Shown: one piece after another, positions 17,211 through 26,130 of the stretch
Layout of the letters: the number at the start of each line of letters is the position of its first letter
How positions within the stretch are numbered: position 1 is the first letter of the stretch
Assembly: GCA_030693705.1 (NCBI GenBank)
Contig: JAUYAB010000042.1
Coordinates: 1-64,000 of the forward strand
Length of the DNA stretch: 64,000 nt
Source: Ignavibacteria bacterium
GTDB taxonomy: Bacteria > Bacteroidota > Ignavibacteria > Ignavibacteriales > Ignavibacteriaceae
Reading direction: 5' to 3'
Made by a program: the position numbers and the translations under genes
The notes under the pieces: model-generated
Seen by the model: the letters and a program-made list of their open reading frames with translations, nothing else
Database searches by the model: none
What the model was told of the DNA's origin: nothing

Positions 17211-18963
17211 TGCCTTTTTTCTTTTTGCTAAAGCCTAAGCGTTTTAACCATGAGATTTTTTCTCGCTTTGGCGTTCCTTCTGAAGAGGCTGCGGGTTTAT
17301 TATGATTCGGTTTCTGATCGCTTGAGCTGCCGCGCGGATGAGCCGTATTATGCTTTTGTGTTTCATCGCGCTTGGAATGCGAATCGCCCGATCTCTTCTG
17401 ATACCGGTCCGAAGCAGAAGGGTCATTTCTCCATGCTTGAGATCTGTGTTTGGTTGAGCTTGTTCCTGTAGTATGAGGTTTGCCACTCTGCTCAGTTTGA
17501 GACTTGGAAGTATTAGGTTGTTGATCCGTTTTATTTTGATTATCGCCGGTCTTTTTTACAAACGGTTTTTTACTATTATCATATCTCGGATAACCGTCAC
17601 CACGTTTATGTTTTATATAATGAGGAGCCTCTGCCGTACTCTTTTCCTTATTTTTATCTTCGGGCGTTCCTGTCTGTCCGGTGGGTCGGACGTGTTTTTG
17701 TCTTTGGTCGTTTTGATTTCTTCCCTGCGGTCTGTTTCCCGTAAACTTTTTCTGAGCTCCTTGATTTGGTCGGTTCCCCTGTTGTCTTCTCTCAACAGGG
17801 CGTTCAAATTTCTCGTCCGCTGATCTGATTTGCGCAAAAGGATAACCGCTCATTTCGGGGATGGGTGTTTTAAGGAGTTTATTAATATCCTTCAAGTATG
17901 CGCGTTCTTCAACATCACAAAATGAAATAGCAATACCGCTTAACCCGGCGCGTCCCGTTCTTCCGATGCGGTGAATGTATGAATCGGGAATATTCGGGAT
18001 ATCATAATTAACAACCATCGCAAGCTGCTCAATGTCCAAGCCGCGCGCTGCGATGTCGGTAGCAACTAAGACTCTAATTTTCTTATCCTTAAAATTTTGC
18101 AACGCCCGTTGTCTTGCGTTCTGCTCTTTATCGCTATGGATTGCGCTCGAAACGATTCCCGCTTCTTTTAAATATCTCGATAAATTATCAGCCCCATATT
18201 TTGTGCGGGTAAAAACGATTACTGAATCTGCATCATTCTCTTTTAATATGTGAACCAATAATCTCTTCTTATCAGGTTTAGAAACAAAATAAACACCCTG
18301 AGTAATCGCATCTACTGTTGGCGATTCAGGTTCAATATCAATGGTTACCGGATCGTGCAAAAAGCTTGAAGCGAGTTTAGCAATTTCCGGCGCAAGAGTG
18401 GCGGAGAATAATAAATTTTGTCTTTTCTCCGGCAATACTTTAATTACTTTTTTAATGTCGTGGATAAATCCCATATCCATCATCCGGTCGGCTTCATCTA
18501 AAACAAATATTTTTACTTTGCTAAGATTAACCACCCTTTGCTCGAGCAAGTCTAACAAACGTCCCGGAGTAGCAACAAGAATATCAACTCCTTTTTTCAG
18601 TTTATCTGTTTGAGGTTTTTGCGGCACTCCGCCAAAAACGACCGCGCTTGTTAACCCGGTGAAACGTCCGTAAGTAGAAAAACTTTCTTTTATCTGCAAA
18701 GCAAGTTCACGTGTTGGGGAAAGAATGAGCGCTTGAATAGGAAAGCTCAATTGAGTATGATCTTTTTCTGCAGAAAGCATCTGGAGGATAGGAACGGCAA
18801 AGGCAGCGGTTTTGCCCGTACCGGTTTGCGCGGAACCAAGAATATCGCGCCCCTCTAAAATTACCGGGATCGCTTGCTTTTGTATGGGTGTGGGAATTTC
18901 ATAACCTTCAGCGGCTAACGCTTTTTTAATTGAGCTGATGATCTCTAATTTTTCAAATGACAT
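17194..18963 (-). CDS. DEAD-box RNA helicase, RhlE-like
   Basis: ATP-dependent RNA helicase of 589 aa. The core (about residues 1-370) has the Q motif (PTPIQKQAIP), Walker A AQTGTGKT, PTRELALQ, DEAD in VLDEADRMMDMGF, SAT in LFSATLAPE, and HRIGRTGRAG. The remaining 200 residues are a disordered tail rich in N, Q, K, G, R and S, typical of RNA-binding tails in RhlE proteins. Roles of relatives are ribosome assembly and RNA decay at low temperature. It is the first gene of a unit with ywbE and diverges from the lipoprotein gene at 19348. Confidence 0.93.
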   Translation of the reverse strand: MSFEKLEIISSIKKALAAEGYEIPTPIQKQAIPVILEGRDILGSAQTGTGKTAAFAVPILQMLSAEKDHTQLSFPIQALILSPTRELALQIKESFSTYGRFTGLTSAVVFGGVPQKPQTDKLKKGVDILVATPGRLLDLLEQRVVNLSKVKIFVLDEADRMMDMGFIHDIKKVIKVLPEKRQNLLFSATLAPEIAKLASSFLHDPVTIDIEPESPTVDAITQGVYFVSKPDKKRLLVHILKENDADSVIVFTRTKYGADNLSRYLKEAGIVSSAIHSDKEQNARQRALQNFKDKKIRVLVATDIAARGLDIEQLAMVVNYDIPNIPDSYIHRIGRTGRAGLSGIAISFCDVEERAYLKDINKLLKTPIPEMSGYPFAQIRSADEKFERPVERRQQGNRPNQGAQKKFTGNRPQGRNQNDQRQKHVRPTGQTGTPEDKNKEKSTAEAPHYIKHKRGDGYPRYDNSKKPFVKKTGDNQNKTDQQPNTSKSQTEQSGKPHTTGTSSTKHRSQAWRNDPSASDRYQKRSGDSHSKRDETQKHNTAHPRGSSSDQKPNHNKPAASSEGTPKREKISWLKRLGFSKKKKGNGGKS

Positions 18964-19347
18964 CGGATAATAATCCTATAATTAGGTCATTAATAGACGA
19001 TGTTGCTCCGATCTGTATAGTGACCTGGTTAATAAATGAGCCGGGAAGAATTGCAATCAATGAAGATGTTTAAGACTCTTTCTGGTTTACAGATGCAATT
19101 TAGGCTAAAGCGAGGAGACTACAAACTGAATAATTTAGCAACAAGTCCCTCCTACAATTGCGCCGAAGAATTGTAATGTAACGCTTTAAGAGAAAAGCAA
19201 CTTTTGTAAAAAAATATTTTCTGTTTGGTAGCTCTTGTTAAAACTACTAAGTTTTCAATGGACAATTAAAAAAATTGAGCGAATGCTATTAAAATATCAG
19301 CTAAAAATAGTACCGGAAAAATTTTAAATGTAAAATAAAGGCGGTGT
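18964..19347. other. 384-base divergent spacer, nothing recognised
   Basis: AT-rich region between the divergent helicase and the fibronectin-type lipoprotein. I find no open frame, RNA gene or convincing palindrome. AAAGGCGGT directly before the ATG at 19348 is a plausible ribosome binding site for that gene. Confidence 0.5.
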
Positions 19348-21441
19348 ATGAAAAAGGTAGTTTATTTTATTCTCGTTTCTCTTCTTGCATTTACATCATG
19401 TAAAAAAGACGCAAGCAATCCAGTCAACACTGACACGGTTCCTTCACCGCCAACATTATCAACACCAAAAGATACTTCATCGAATATTGCGGTTCCCGTT
19501 GTTTTAGCTTGGAATGAAAGCAGCGGTGCAAAAAGTTATACTTTGCAAGTTTCTTCAAGCAGTTCATTTTCAAGTTTTGTATTTAATAAAAGTGAAATTA
19601 CGGAGATGACTCAACAAATCCCCGACCTTAATTATTTAGCGGTTTATTACTGGAGAGTAAGCGCAACTAACAGCGCTGGAACTTCTGACTGGTCTAAGGT
19701 ATGGAGTTTTACTACAACAGGGGAAGCTGCCTTTGTACCTCAATTATCTCTACCCGCAAACGGAGCGATTGACCAAAAACTTTCTCCTGTTTTAACTTGG
19801 AATAATACAAGCAATGCCAATAGCTATACTTTGCAAATTTCAACAAACAGTTCTTTTACAAGTTTTGTTTTAGATGAAGATTCATTGACTACAACCACAA
19901 AACAAATAAATGATTTAATCGGCTCGACAACATATTATTGGCGTGTTAGTGCAGTAAATAATTTTGGTACAAAAGGTTGGTCGGAAACCTGGTCATTTAC
20001 AACAGGAGTTGCACCTGCGCCGCCTGTTCTTTTATCGCCAATTGATGGATCAACTGATGTTTCGCTTTCTCCAACGCTTACTTGGAATGCCAGTACTAAT
20101 GCAACGAGTTATACTCTGCAAGTTTCAACGAGTAGTTCATTTTCAAGTTTTGTTTATAATCAAAGTAGTACAACAACAAATAAACAAATAACGGGTTTAA
20201 CTAATTCAACAAAATATTTTTGGCGGGTAAGTACAACTAATAACTTTGGAACATCAAATCCTTCTGCTGTTTGGAGTTTTACAACTGGCACACCACCAGA
20301 ACCACCAACTTTAGCTACACCAACAGATGGGGCAACCGATATATCACTTTCGCCAACGCTTACTTGGAATGCCAGCGGTGGAGCAACAAGTTATACCTTG
20401 CAAGTGTCAACTAATAATTCATTTTCGAGTTTCTTAGTTAACCAAAGTGTTACTGCAGTAACTAAACAAATAACCGGGCTAACATTAGCCACAAAATATT
20501 ATTGGCGTGTAAGTGCTACGGGCAATTTTGGAACATCAAATCCTTCTGCTTTTTGGAGTTTTACAACTGGGGCTGTTCCTTTGGCGCCAATTTTGTTAGA
20601 ACCACAACATGGCTCAACCGAATTATCGCTTTCTCCAACATTAACATGGAATTCTGTCTCTGGAGCAACAAGTTATAAGTTGCAGGTTTCTAAAGGTAGT
20701 TCTTTCACAAATTTATTATTAGTAGTTTTTGATAGTGATATAGGAAATGTAAACAACAAAATAATTACAGGTTTGAAGGGACTAACTCGTTATTATTGGA
20801 GATTACAAGCTTTAAATAATTTTGGGTCATCAGCTTTTTCAAACACCTTCTATTTCACTACTACTGGGGCATGTCCAAGTGTACCATCTTTGACTTATGA
20901 AGGTAAATTGTATCATACGATTCAAATTGGGAATCAATGTTGGCTGAAAGAAAATCTTGATGTAGGAACAATGATCTCTGGGAAAACTGATGCGAACCAG
21001 AATGCAACAATAGAAAAATACTGCTATGATGATAAGTTGGAAAGCTGTTCATCTTATGGGGGTTTGTATCAATGGAATGAAGCGATGGTTTATAATACTG
21101 TTGAAGGTTCACAAGGTATATGTCCAAGCGGGTGGCACATACCTACCAAAACTGAGTTCGAGACCTTATCTGCAACCGTGAATAACGATGGTAATTCCTT
21201 GAAAGCAATAGGGCAAGGGGCGGGGACAAATGCAAGTGGATTTTCAGCACTACTTGGTGGTTATAGAAAAGTTGACGGTAATTTCTATTCAATTAACGAT
21301 ATAACTAGCTTTTGGAATTCAACAGTTTATGATGCAATAAATGCTCGAAATACTTCTGTGTATGGCAGCACTCTTGGAGTTATTAACTTCTATGATTACG
21401 ATAAAAAATATGGGTTTAATATCAGGTGTCTCAAGAATTAA
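19348..21441 (+). CDS. Lipoprotein with five fibronectin-type repeats and a FISUMP domain
   Basis: 697-residue predicted surface lipoprotein. The signal peptide ends in a lipobox at C18 (LLAFTSC). Five repeats of about 93 residues follow (about 35-510). Each contains a form of SLSPTLTWN, SYTLQVS, a KQI-GL turn and YYWRVSA-N-FG, ending in WSFTT; this is a fibronectin type III-like sandwich. The C-terminal part (about 510-697) is a Fibrobacter succinogenes major paralogous (FISUMP) domain, seen in YHTIQIGNQCWLKENL, YGGLYQWNEAM, GICPSGWHIPT and the closing GFNIRCLK. Such proteins are thought to bind surfaces or polymers; no enzyme motif is present. Repeats 3 and 4 are closely similar at DNA level. 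Confidence 0.88.
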   Translation: MKKVVYFILVSLLAFTSCKKDASNPVNTDTVPSPPTLSTPKDTSSNIAVPVVLAWNESSGAKSYTLQVSSSSSFSSFVFNKSEITEMTQQIPDLNYLAVYYWRVSATNSAGTSDWSKVWSFTTTGEAAFVPQLSLPANGAIDQKLSPVLTWNNTSNANSYTLQISTNSSFTSFVLDEDSLTTTTKQINDLIGSTTYYWRVSAVNNFGTKGWSETWSFTTGVAPAPPVLLSPIDGSTDVSLSPTLTWNASTNATSYTLQVSTSSSFSSFVYNQSSTTTNKQITGLTNSTKYFWRVSTTNNFGTSNPSAVWSFTTGTPPEPPTLATPTDGATDISLSPTLTWNASGGATSYTLQVSTNNSFSSFLVNQSVTAVTKQITGLTLATKYYWRVSATGNFGTSNPSAFWSFTTGAVPLAPILLEPQHGSTELSLSPTLTWNSVSGATSYKLQVSKGSSFTNLLLVVFDSDIGNVNNKIITGLKGLTRYYWRLQALNNFGSSAFSNTFYFTTTGACPSVPSLTYEGKLYHTIQIGNQCWLKENLDVGTMISGKTDANQNATIEKYCYDDKLESCSSYGGLYQWNEAMVYNTVEGSQGICPSGWHIPTKTEFETLSATVNNDGNSLKAIGQGAGTNASGFSALLGGYRKVDGNFYSINDITSFWNSTVYDAINARNTSVYGSTLGVINFYDYDKKYGFNIRCLKN

Positions 21442-21521
21442 TAAACTTAAAAGCACATTAGTATAAATGGAAATATATTGTGTAATTATCCAAATTATAT
21501 AACGTTAAAAGTGAAATCAAA

Positions 21522-22337
21522 ATGAGTAGACGGGAAATAAGTAAAGCCAAGCAAAATGAGATTATAAAAAAAGTTCCGAATCTCCAGCCGCTGAGGGACA
21601 AAATCAGGGTTTTAAGTCCAGAAATAATTTCAACCAAGTTCGAACCTAAAAGTAGAATTCCTATCGCATTTGTATGTCTCAACGATTCATTCTCGGTACT
21701 ACAAGAAGCCAATTATGCTTTAGGAGAATCATTTGCCCACGAAGTCTGGTATAAGGAAGAGACTGAAAATCCAAATGAGTTAACTGCAAATTATTTCATG
21801 CGATATTATTCTGACGATGTTGCTCTACGTTTGTATTCAGCAAGTGAGCATTTAGCGAATGCAATCATAAATTTCCTAAAGATAAGCCGGAAAAGTATGT
21901 TGCGACATCGGAAAAAATTGAGTAGTGTATCAGTAACAGTTGGTAAATACCTCATTAGGCAGCGACCAAAGCACCCTGTCACTACCTCAATATCCAAGCT
22001 TGTTGAGAATCCCGTATGGAAAGACACTATTACATATAGGGATAATTGGGTACACAATCAACCACCGTTGGTTTCTGGTTTAGGTGTTCAGTGGCAACGA
22101 AAAACAAGATGGACAGAGATTGTGAAGGATGGAGTTGTAACTGGTCATTTTATGGAATTTGGGGGATCGGGCGATAATCCAAATATCAGTCATGAAGAAC
22201 TCAGATCAATCGTTGCAAAAGCTTCGTTCGCATTTGTTGAGACATTTGAGTCAGTTATGGACTGCTATTTGGATATTTTATTGAAGAAGGGAATTGTTAT
22301 TAATGGTAACATTGTAAATGTCAAATTAAAACAATAA
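21522..22337 (+). CDS. Hypothetical protein with HEPN-like RX4H motif
   Basis: 271-residue protein I cannot assign to a named family. It is largely helical, with a helix around AEHLANAIINFLK-type sequence (residues 107-120) and the motif R173-D-N-W-V-H178. That arrangement (RX4H after a long helix) is the active-site pattern of HEPN RNases. The C-terminal part (HEELRSIVAKASFAFVETFESVMDCYLD) is another long helix, as expected for a HEPN bundle. It sits between a surface lipoprotein and a VapBC toxin-antitoxin pair, a typical accessory setting. No MNT-type nucleotidyltransferase partner is adjacent. The HEPN call rests on motif and helix pattern only. Confidence 0.6.
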   Translation: MSRREISKAKQNEIIKKVPNLQPLRDKIRVLSPEIISTKFEPKSRIPIAFVCLNDSFSVLQEANYALGESFAHEVWYKEETENPNELTANYFMRYYSDDVALRLYSASEHLANAIINFLKISRKSMLRHRKKLSSVSVTVGKYLIRQRPKHPVTTSISKLVENPVWKDTITYRDNWVHNQPPLVSGLGVQWQRKTRWTEIVKDGVVTGHFMEFGGSGDNPNISHEELRSIVAKASFAFVETFESVMDCYLDILLKKGIVINGNIVNVKLKQ

Positions 22338-22410
22338 AGTGAATTGCTCCTAATACATCTGTTCTGATTTCTTAATTAAGCAATGAGTCCCCACCAAACG
22401 GGTAAGACAA

Positions 22411-22818
22411 TTAGACCTTAATAAAATGGACTTTAACTTTAATATGTTTTTCAATTTGAAGGAAATCTTGATCCGAAGTTAGGAGTACAAGGTTATTGTT
22501 TGCGGCTAAACTGCAAAGAAGAAAATCAATATTTGAAGCTTGAACTCCCCTAGAGCGGCACGTATTATAAAACTCTGCGGCAAGTTCATAATCTTCGGTA
22601 GAGACAGGTAAATCCTTAAAATGCCTCAGCCGTAACTTTAATTGTCTGAACTGTTCCGGTTGTTTAATCCCCGACAGAAGCTCTTGTCTTACCGAACCGC
22701 AAAGTACTGCTTGTTTTTTATCAACAAGTTCAGAAAGAAGTTGGATAATCTGTTCATAACTCCGGTCATTTCTTCTGAAAGCAAGCGACCATATGCTAGT
22801 ATCTACTAAATATCTCAT
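22411..22818 (-). CDS. vapC: VapC-like PIN-domain toxin
   Basis: PIN-domain endoribonuclease of 135 aa. The acidic active-site residues expected of the fold are visible: D6 (LVDTSIW), E46 (VRQELLSG), D98 (NIDFLLC) and D116/D118 (TSDQDF). VapC toxins cleave tRNA or rRNA when released from the antitoxin. Its start overlaps the stop of the antitoxin gene upstream by 4 bases (ATGA), the usual arrangement for this toxin-antitoxin type. Confidence 0.92.
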   Translation of the reverse strand: MRYLVDTSIWSLAFRRNDRSYEQIIQLLSELVDKKQAVLCGSVRQELLSGIKQPEQFRQLKLRLRHFKDLPVSTEDYELAAEFYNTCRSRGVQASNIDFLLCSLAANNNLVLLTSDQDFLQIEKHIKVKVHFIKV

Positions 22819-23015
22819 TGAAGAGAGCGCTGTTTTTTATAATTGTAAGAAGAGTCATATTCAATCGTTCCAAACAACTCTTTTACTTTTTGCTGTTTCC
22901 TTAAAAGAATGTATTCACGCAATGCAGCATTAACGGTTTCCCGTTTTGTTTTGTGCCTTCCGATTTTCAGCGCTTCTTCAATCAACTTATCATCTAATGC
23001 AAGGTTTGTGGCCAT
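22815..23015 (-). CDS. vapB: VapB-like antitoxin
   Basis: 66-residue antitoxin. The N-terminal half (NLALDDKLIEEALKIG, KTKRETVNAALREYILLRK) is the ribbon-helix-helix DNA-binding domain of the DUF2191/VapB group. The C-terminal tail (LFGTIEYDSSYNYKKQRS) would wrap around the toxin. It has a strong ribosome binding site (GGAGAAGG) and precedes vapC with a 4-base overlap. Such complexes usually repress their own promoter; I see no operator that I could define confidently. Confidence 0.9.
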   Translation of the reverse strand: MATNLALDDKLIEEALKIGRHKTKRETVNAALREYILLRKQQKVKELFGTIEYDSSYNYKKQRSLQ

Positions 23016-23165
23016 ACCTTCTCCAAATTGTTACACATTTGTTTACACAATTTTACAGGTATTTACGACTATAATCAAGGAGGAAACAAATTAGGAATCG
23101 TTAATTTGTTTTGTTCATTTATTGCTGTTCAAATCTTCTTCCTTCTTAAATTTTTATTTAAACAC

Positions 23166-23194
23166 AAAACCCCCATCTTCCGATGAGGGTTTTT
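23166..23194 (-). terminator. Terminator after the thioredoxin reductase gene
   Basis: Stem AAAACCCTCATC / GATGGGGGTTTT (minus-strand reading, one mismatch) with a GGAA loop and T-rich DNA beyond. It ends the leftward radical SAM-thioredoxin reductase unit. Its sequence and flanks closely resemble the hairpin at 27165-27194. Confidence 0.75.
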
Positions 23195-23251
23195 AATAGC
23201 TTATGGAGTCCACATTATGCAGCTTGCACCAACAATTTTCGGTTTATTATT

Positions 23252-24571
23252 TTAAGAGTAAGCCAACTCCACCGGTTGTTCGGTTTCCATTTCAATCTCT
23301 TTTGAAATTGAGATAGCGGCAATTGTACCGTCGGAAGTTGCGGTGGTAATTTGTCTGAATGCTTTACTTGCAACATCCCCGACCGCGTAAACATCTTTAA
23401 TATTTGTTTTCATATTCGCATCGGCTTTAAGATAGCCCCAGTTATCAAGTTCAAAATGCTGTTTAATTTCACTGATATTCGGGATCATTCCGGCAAAAAT
23501 AAAAACGCCGTCGCAGTGGATTGTGCTTAATTCGTGTGTGTTAAGATTTTCAACCAGCACTTCGTTTACAGATGAACCGTTCTTAATAAATTCACGCGGT
23601 TCATATTCAAACATAAATTCTATCTTCGGGTCGGCGAACGCTTTTTCCTGTGCGAGTTTATTTGCCTGCAGTTTATCAAACTGATGAACAATAGTTACTT
23701 TTGATGCGAACTTGGTTATGAAAAGAGATTCTTCAATTGCCGAATTTCCTCCGCCAATTACTACAACGTGTTTGCCTTCATAAAATTTAGCATCGCAAGT
23801 AGCGCAGTAAGAAATTCCCTGTCCCTTATACTCCAATTCTCCTTTAACGTTCAACGGACGAGGTGAAGAACCGGTAGCAATGACTATTTTCTTTGCGCTG
23901 ATCGTTTCAACACCGTCAACTACAATAAATTTATTTTGAAGATCTATCCCGGTAATATCAACCGCCGATCTGAAATCCGCACCGGCAGCTTTAGCTTGCT
24001 CGGACATATGATGCATCAACATATAACCGGAAATTGGTTCGGAATATCCGGGATAGTTACTTACCAAATGCGTCACTTTTACCTGTCCGCCGGGCAAATC
24101 TTTATCAACAACAATGGTTGAAAGTTTTGCTTGCGCCGTATAAATTGCAGTTGTTAACCCTGCCGGACCGCCTCCGATTATTAGCACATCGCACTCTGTT
24201 TTTTTAGTCTCAATGTTAGATTTCAATTCGGTTGCTTTTTCATTTGAAATAAGCAACTCAAGATTTTCTACAATCTCGGATCGTTTTACACCACCGGATA
24301 ATCTGTTCCCTTTTAGCTCACCATCTTTATAAAATAAAAGTGTTGGTGAAGAAGAAACACCCAATGCAACTGCTAAGTCGCGGTTTTCTTGCCGATGAAT
24401 TTTAACAAATTTAATATCATCACCGTAAACATCCGCTAACGATTCAAATTTGCTCGCAAGGGCTTCACACGGCGGGCATTCTGTTGAATAGAAATCAACG
24501 ACCACTTTACCTGATTTACTAACTTCGTTCTCAAAGTTTTTACTATCTATGTATGTAACTTTCTCAGACAT
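23252..24571 (-). CDS. Thioredoxin-thioredoxin reductase fusion
   Basis: 439-residue fused redox enzyme. Residues 1-110 are a thioredoxin fold with the active site C32-P-P-C35 instead of the usual CGPC. After a short linker, residues 126-430 form a low-molecular-weight thioredoxin reductase with the FAD motif GGGPAG (133-138), redox pair C256-A-T-C259, NADPH motif GGGNSA and AVGDV near the end. The fusion could pass electrons from NADPH directly to its own thioredoxin domain. The start codon overlaps the stop of the radical SAM gene by one base (TAATG on the minus strand), so it is coupled to it. This suggests a thiol/disulfide job in the same pathway, although a general role cannot be excluded. 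Confidence 0.9.
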   Translation of the reverse strand: MSEKVTYIDSKNFENEVSKSGKVVVDFYSTECPPCEALASKFESLADVYGDDIKFVKIHRQENRDLAVALGVSSSPTLLFYKDGELKGNRLSGGVKRSEIVENLELLISNEKATELKSNIETKKTECDVLIIGGGPAGLTTAIYTAQAKLSTIVVDKDLPGGQVKVTHLVSNYPGYSEPISGYMLMHHMSEQAKAAGADFRSAVDITGIDLQNKFIVVDGVETISAKKIVIATGSSPRPLNVKGELEYKGQGISYCATCDAKFYEGKHVVVIGGGNSAIEESLFITKFASKVTIVHQFDKLQANKLAQEKAFADPKIEFMFEYEPREFIKNGSSVNEVLVENLNTHELSTIHCDGVFIFAGMIPNISEIKQHFELDNWGYLKADANMKTNIKDVYAVGDVASKAFRQITTATSDGTIAAISISKEIEMETEQPVELAYS

Positions 24572-25884
24572 TATTCATTTTCCTTTGTCATATATGTTGA
24601 AATCCCCATACCAATTAATTCGTCTAACGGGCGGCAATCCGGGGAATGAAGCCGACCGGTTTTATTAAACGCAACAGCGGCACAACCGCCTCCGCAGGCG
24701 AGTTGCAAACTGCAATCTTTACACTCTGCAATTGTTGTAACATCTCTTTCTTCCCACTCGGTTACTTTATCTTTACTCAGCGTTACTTCAGGGAAAAATG
24801 TTCCCAACGATGAACCGGGTTTTCCTACCGTGGCAGTGCATGAATAGATGTGTCCCGTATAGTCGAAAGCCCATTCTGATTTACATCCCGAACATGCATC
24901 AAAAAGAGGAGAAGGTAATTCGCCGTTTTCAAAAAGATAATTTGCAATAGAAAAAGCAGGTCTGTGAAATTCCAGAATTTCAGGATACTTCTGTATCTGT
25001 TCATAAAGAGTCTGGTAAAACTCTATCCGGGAATAAAGTTTGCTTTGCCCCGCCTGGCAATAGTGCAGTTCATAGTTACGCCCAAACTGTGTTTTGAAAT
25101 ATTTATTCTTCGTCCATCCTTTGCTAATTGCGAAGCGGGCGAGTTCAACCAGATCAGACATGTTGTCTTTATCAAGCACCATTCTGAGATTAATCGTGAT
25201 GTTATTTTCAAGAGCCCGGTCGATTCCTTCAACTATCTTATGGAACGTGGGAGTTCCACCTTTTAATGGGCGCCTCTGATCATGAGCATCTTCAACTCCA
25301 TCAAGTGTAACTTGAATTTCTCTTATACTTTTTGTTTTAAGCACATCAATATATTCACTAAGTGTGTAACCGTTTGTAACGATAGCGAGATCAATGTTCG
25401 CGAGCTCAGCTTGTTCTAGAAAATAGGTGATAATGCTTTTATATTTTTCTCCGGAGAGTAACGGCTCGCCTCCGAAAAGTGTTATATATTTTTTTCTGTC
25501 CTTGAATTCCTTAGTTACATAGCTGAAAAAACTATCTATCAGTTCTTTCGTTGGAGTGTTAAATTTATTTTCGTACCCTGCCTGATAGCAATAGCTGCAA
25601 TCAAAATTACATGCATACCAGGGAGCGAAAAATATTTGAATTTCATCATTATCACGCAACTCAATAAAATCAAGGTATTTTGAGTTATAAAGTTTTTTCT
25701 CAGCCGCTTCATCGGCGAGGTATCCTTTTTCCAGATATTCGTCAATATTAGTATAGTTTCCCGAAATTATTTCGGCAGCTTTGTCGGCATCGAGGATGTC
25801 TGCGTTACCCGTAAGAATATTTACCAGGTAAGAAGAATCAGAATTTTTTATTTTTGAAAAGATATTATACTTAGAGAAATACAT
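24571..25884 (-). CDS. Radical SAM/SPASM domain protein, candidate peptide maturase
   Basis: 437-residue enzyme. The radical SAM cluster motif is C92-x3-C96-x2-C99 (CNFDCSYC), followed by the FGGEPLL loop (137-143). The C-terminal SPASM region carries C331, C334, C349, C388, C391, C397, C401 and C417, enough for two extra iron-sulfur clusters. The first 75 residues form a small separate module (YLVNILTGNADILDADKA...) like the N-terminal region of peptide-modifying SPASM enzymes. SPASM proteins of this design install thioether or C-C bonds on ribosomal peptides, or act in related maturation. The 31-aa peptide gene and a SAM methyltransferase lie directly upstream on the same strand, with a hairpin between. 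Confidence 0.88.
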   Translation of the reverse strand: MYFSKYNIFSKIKNSDSSYLVNILTGNADILDADKAAEIISGNYTNIDEYLEKGYLADEAAEKKLYNSKYLDFIELRDNDEIQIFFAPWYACNFDCSYCYQAGYENKFNTPTKELIDSFFSYVTKEFKDRKKYITLFGGEPLLSGEKYKSIITYFLEQAELANIDLAIVTNGYTLSEYIDVLKTKSIREIQVTLDGVEDAHDQRRPLKGGTPTFHKIVEGIDRALENNITINLRMVLDKDNMSDLVELARFAISKGWTKNKYFKTQFGRNYELHYCQAGQSKLYSRIEFYQTLYEQIQKYPEILEFHRPAFSIANYLFENGELPSPLFDACSGCKSEWAFDYTGHIYSCTATVGKPGSSLGTFFPEVTLSKDKVTEWEERDVTTIAECKDCSLQLACGGGCAAVAFNKTGRLHSPDCRPLDELIGMGISTYMTKENE

Positions 25885-25948
25885 ATTCTATTTTTTTTGT
25901 TTATTACTATGATGCAATTAAGTCGATGAAGATTCTATAAGAAATAAC

Positions 25949-25980
25949 AAAAGCTGAATCCATTTACGAATTCAGCTTTT
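25949..25980 (-). terminator. Hairpin between peptide gene and radical SAM gene
   Basis: Perfect 11-bp stem AAAAGCTGAAT / ATTCAGCTTTT with a 10-base loop. It lies 31 bases after the peptide stop and 65 bases before the radical SAM start. The T-run is in the stem end, so it could act as a partial terminator that keeps the peptide transcript in excess over the enzymes, a common layout in peptide clusters. Confidence 0.7.
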
Positions 25981-26010
25981 ATTTATCCGACGAATCGGAA
26001 AGGATAATAA

Positions 26011-26106
26011 TTAATCGTGACAGCCGCGAACGATCGGTGAGATCTTAGCGCAGCATTGTGCAACTTTCTTTTCGGAAACCTGCTTGCTTTTGATTAATGA
26101 TTTCAT
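26011..26106 (-). CDS. 31-aa Cys-containing peptide, candidate RiPP precursor
   Basis: Short open frame with a strong ribosome binding site (AAAGGAGT, 5-6 bases before the ATG at 26106), which supports real translation. The N-terminal half is basic and helical in character (MKSLIKSKQVSEKKV) and could serve as leader. The C-terminal half holds all three cysteines: C18 and C19 adjacent, then C29, with P24, R27 and G28 between, ending in HD. It lies 24 bases after the methyltransferase stop and upstream of the radical SAM/SPASM gene. There is no GG leader motif. I do not recognise a known precursor family, so the precursor role is an inference from size, Cys content, ribosome binding site and neighbours. 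Confidence 0.7.
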   Translation of the reverse strand: MKSLIKSKQVSEKKVAQCCAKISPIVRGCHD

Positions 26107-26130
26107 GGTTTACTCCTTTAGTGTATTTAG

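Noticed and set aside
17244-17837. Open frames opposite and alongside the helicase tail
   Set aside because: They arise from the low-complexity codons of the helicase C-terminal tail; their products are low complexity with no start signal.
20861-21127. Minus-strand frame inside the FISUMP lipoprotein gene
   Set aside because: Lies wholly inside a well-supported gene and its product shows no domain or signal.
19348-21441. Tandem DNA duplication or mobile element in the fibronectin-type gene
   Set aside because: The similarity is explained by protein-level repeats; no flanking direct repeats or transposase.
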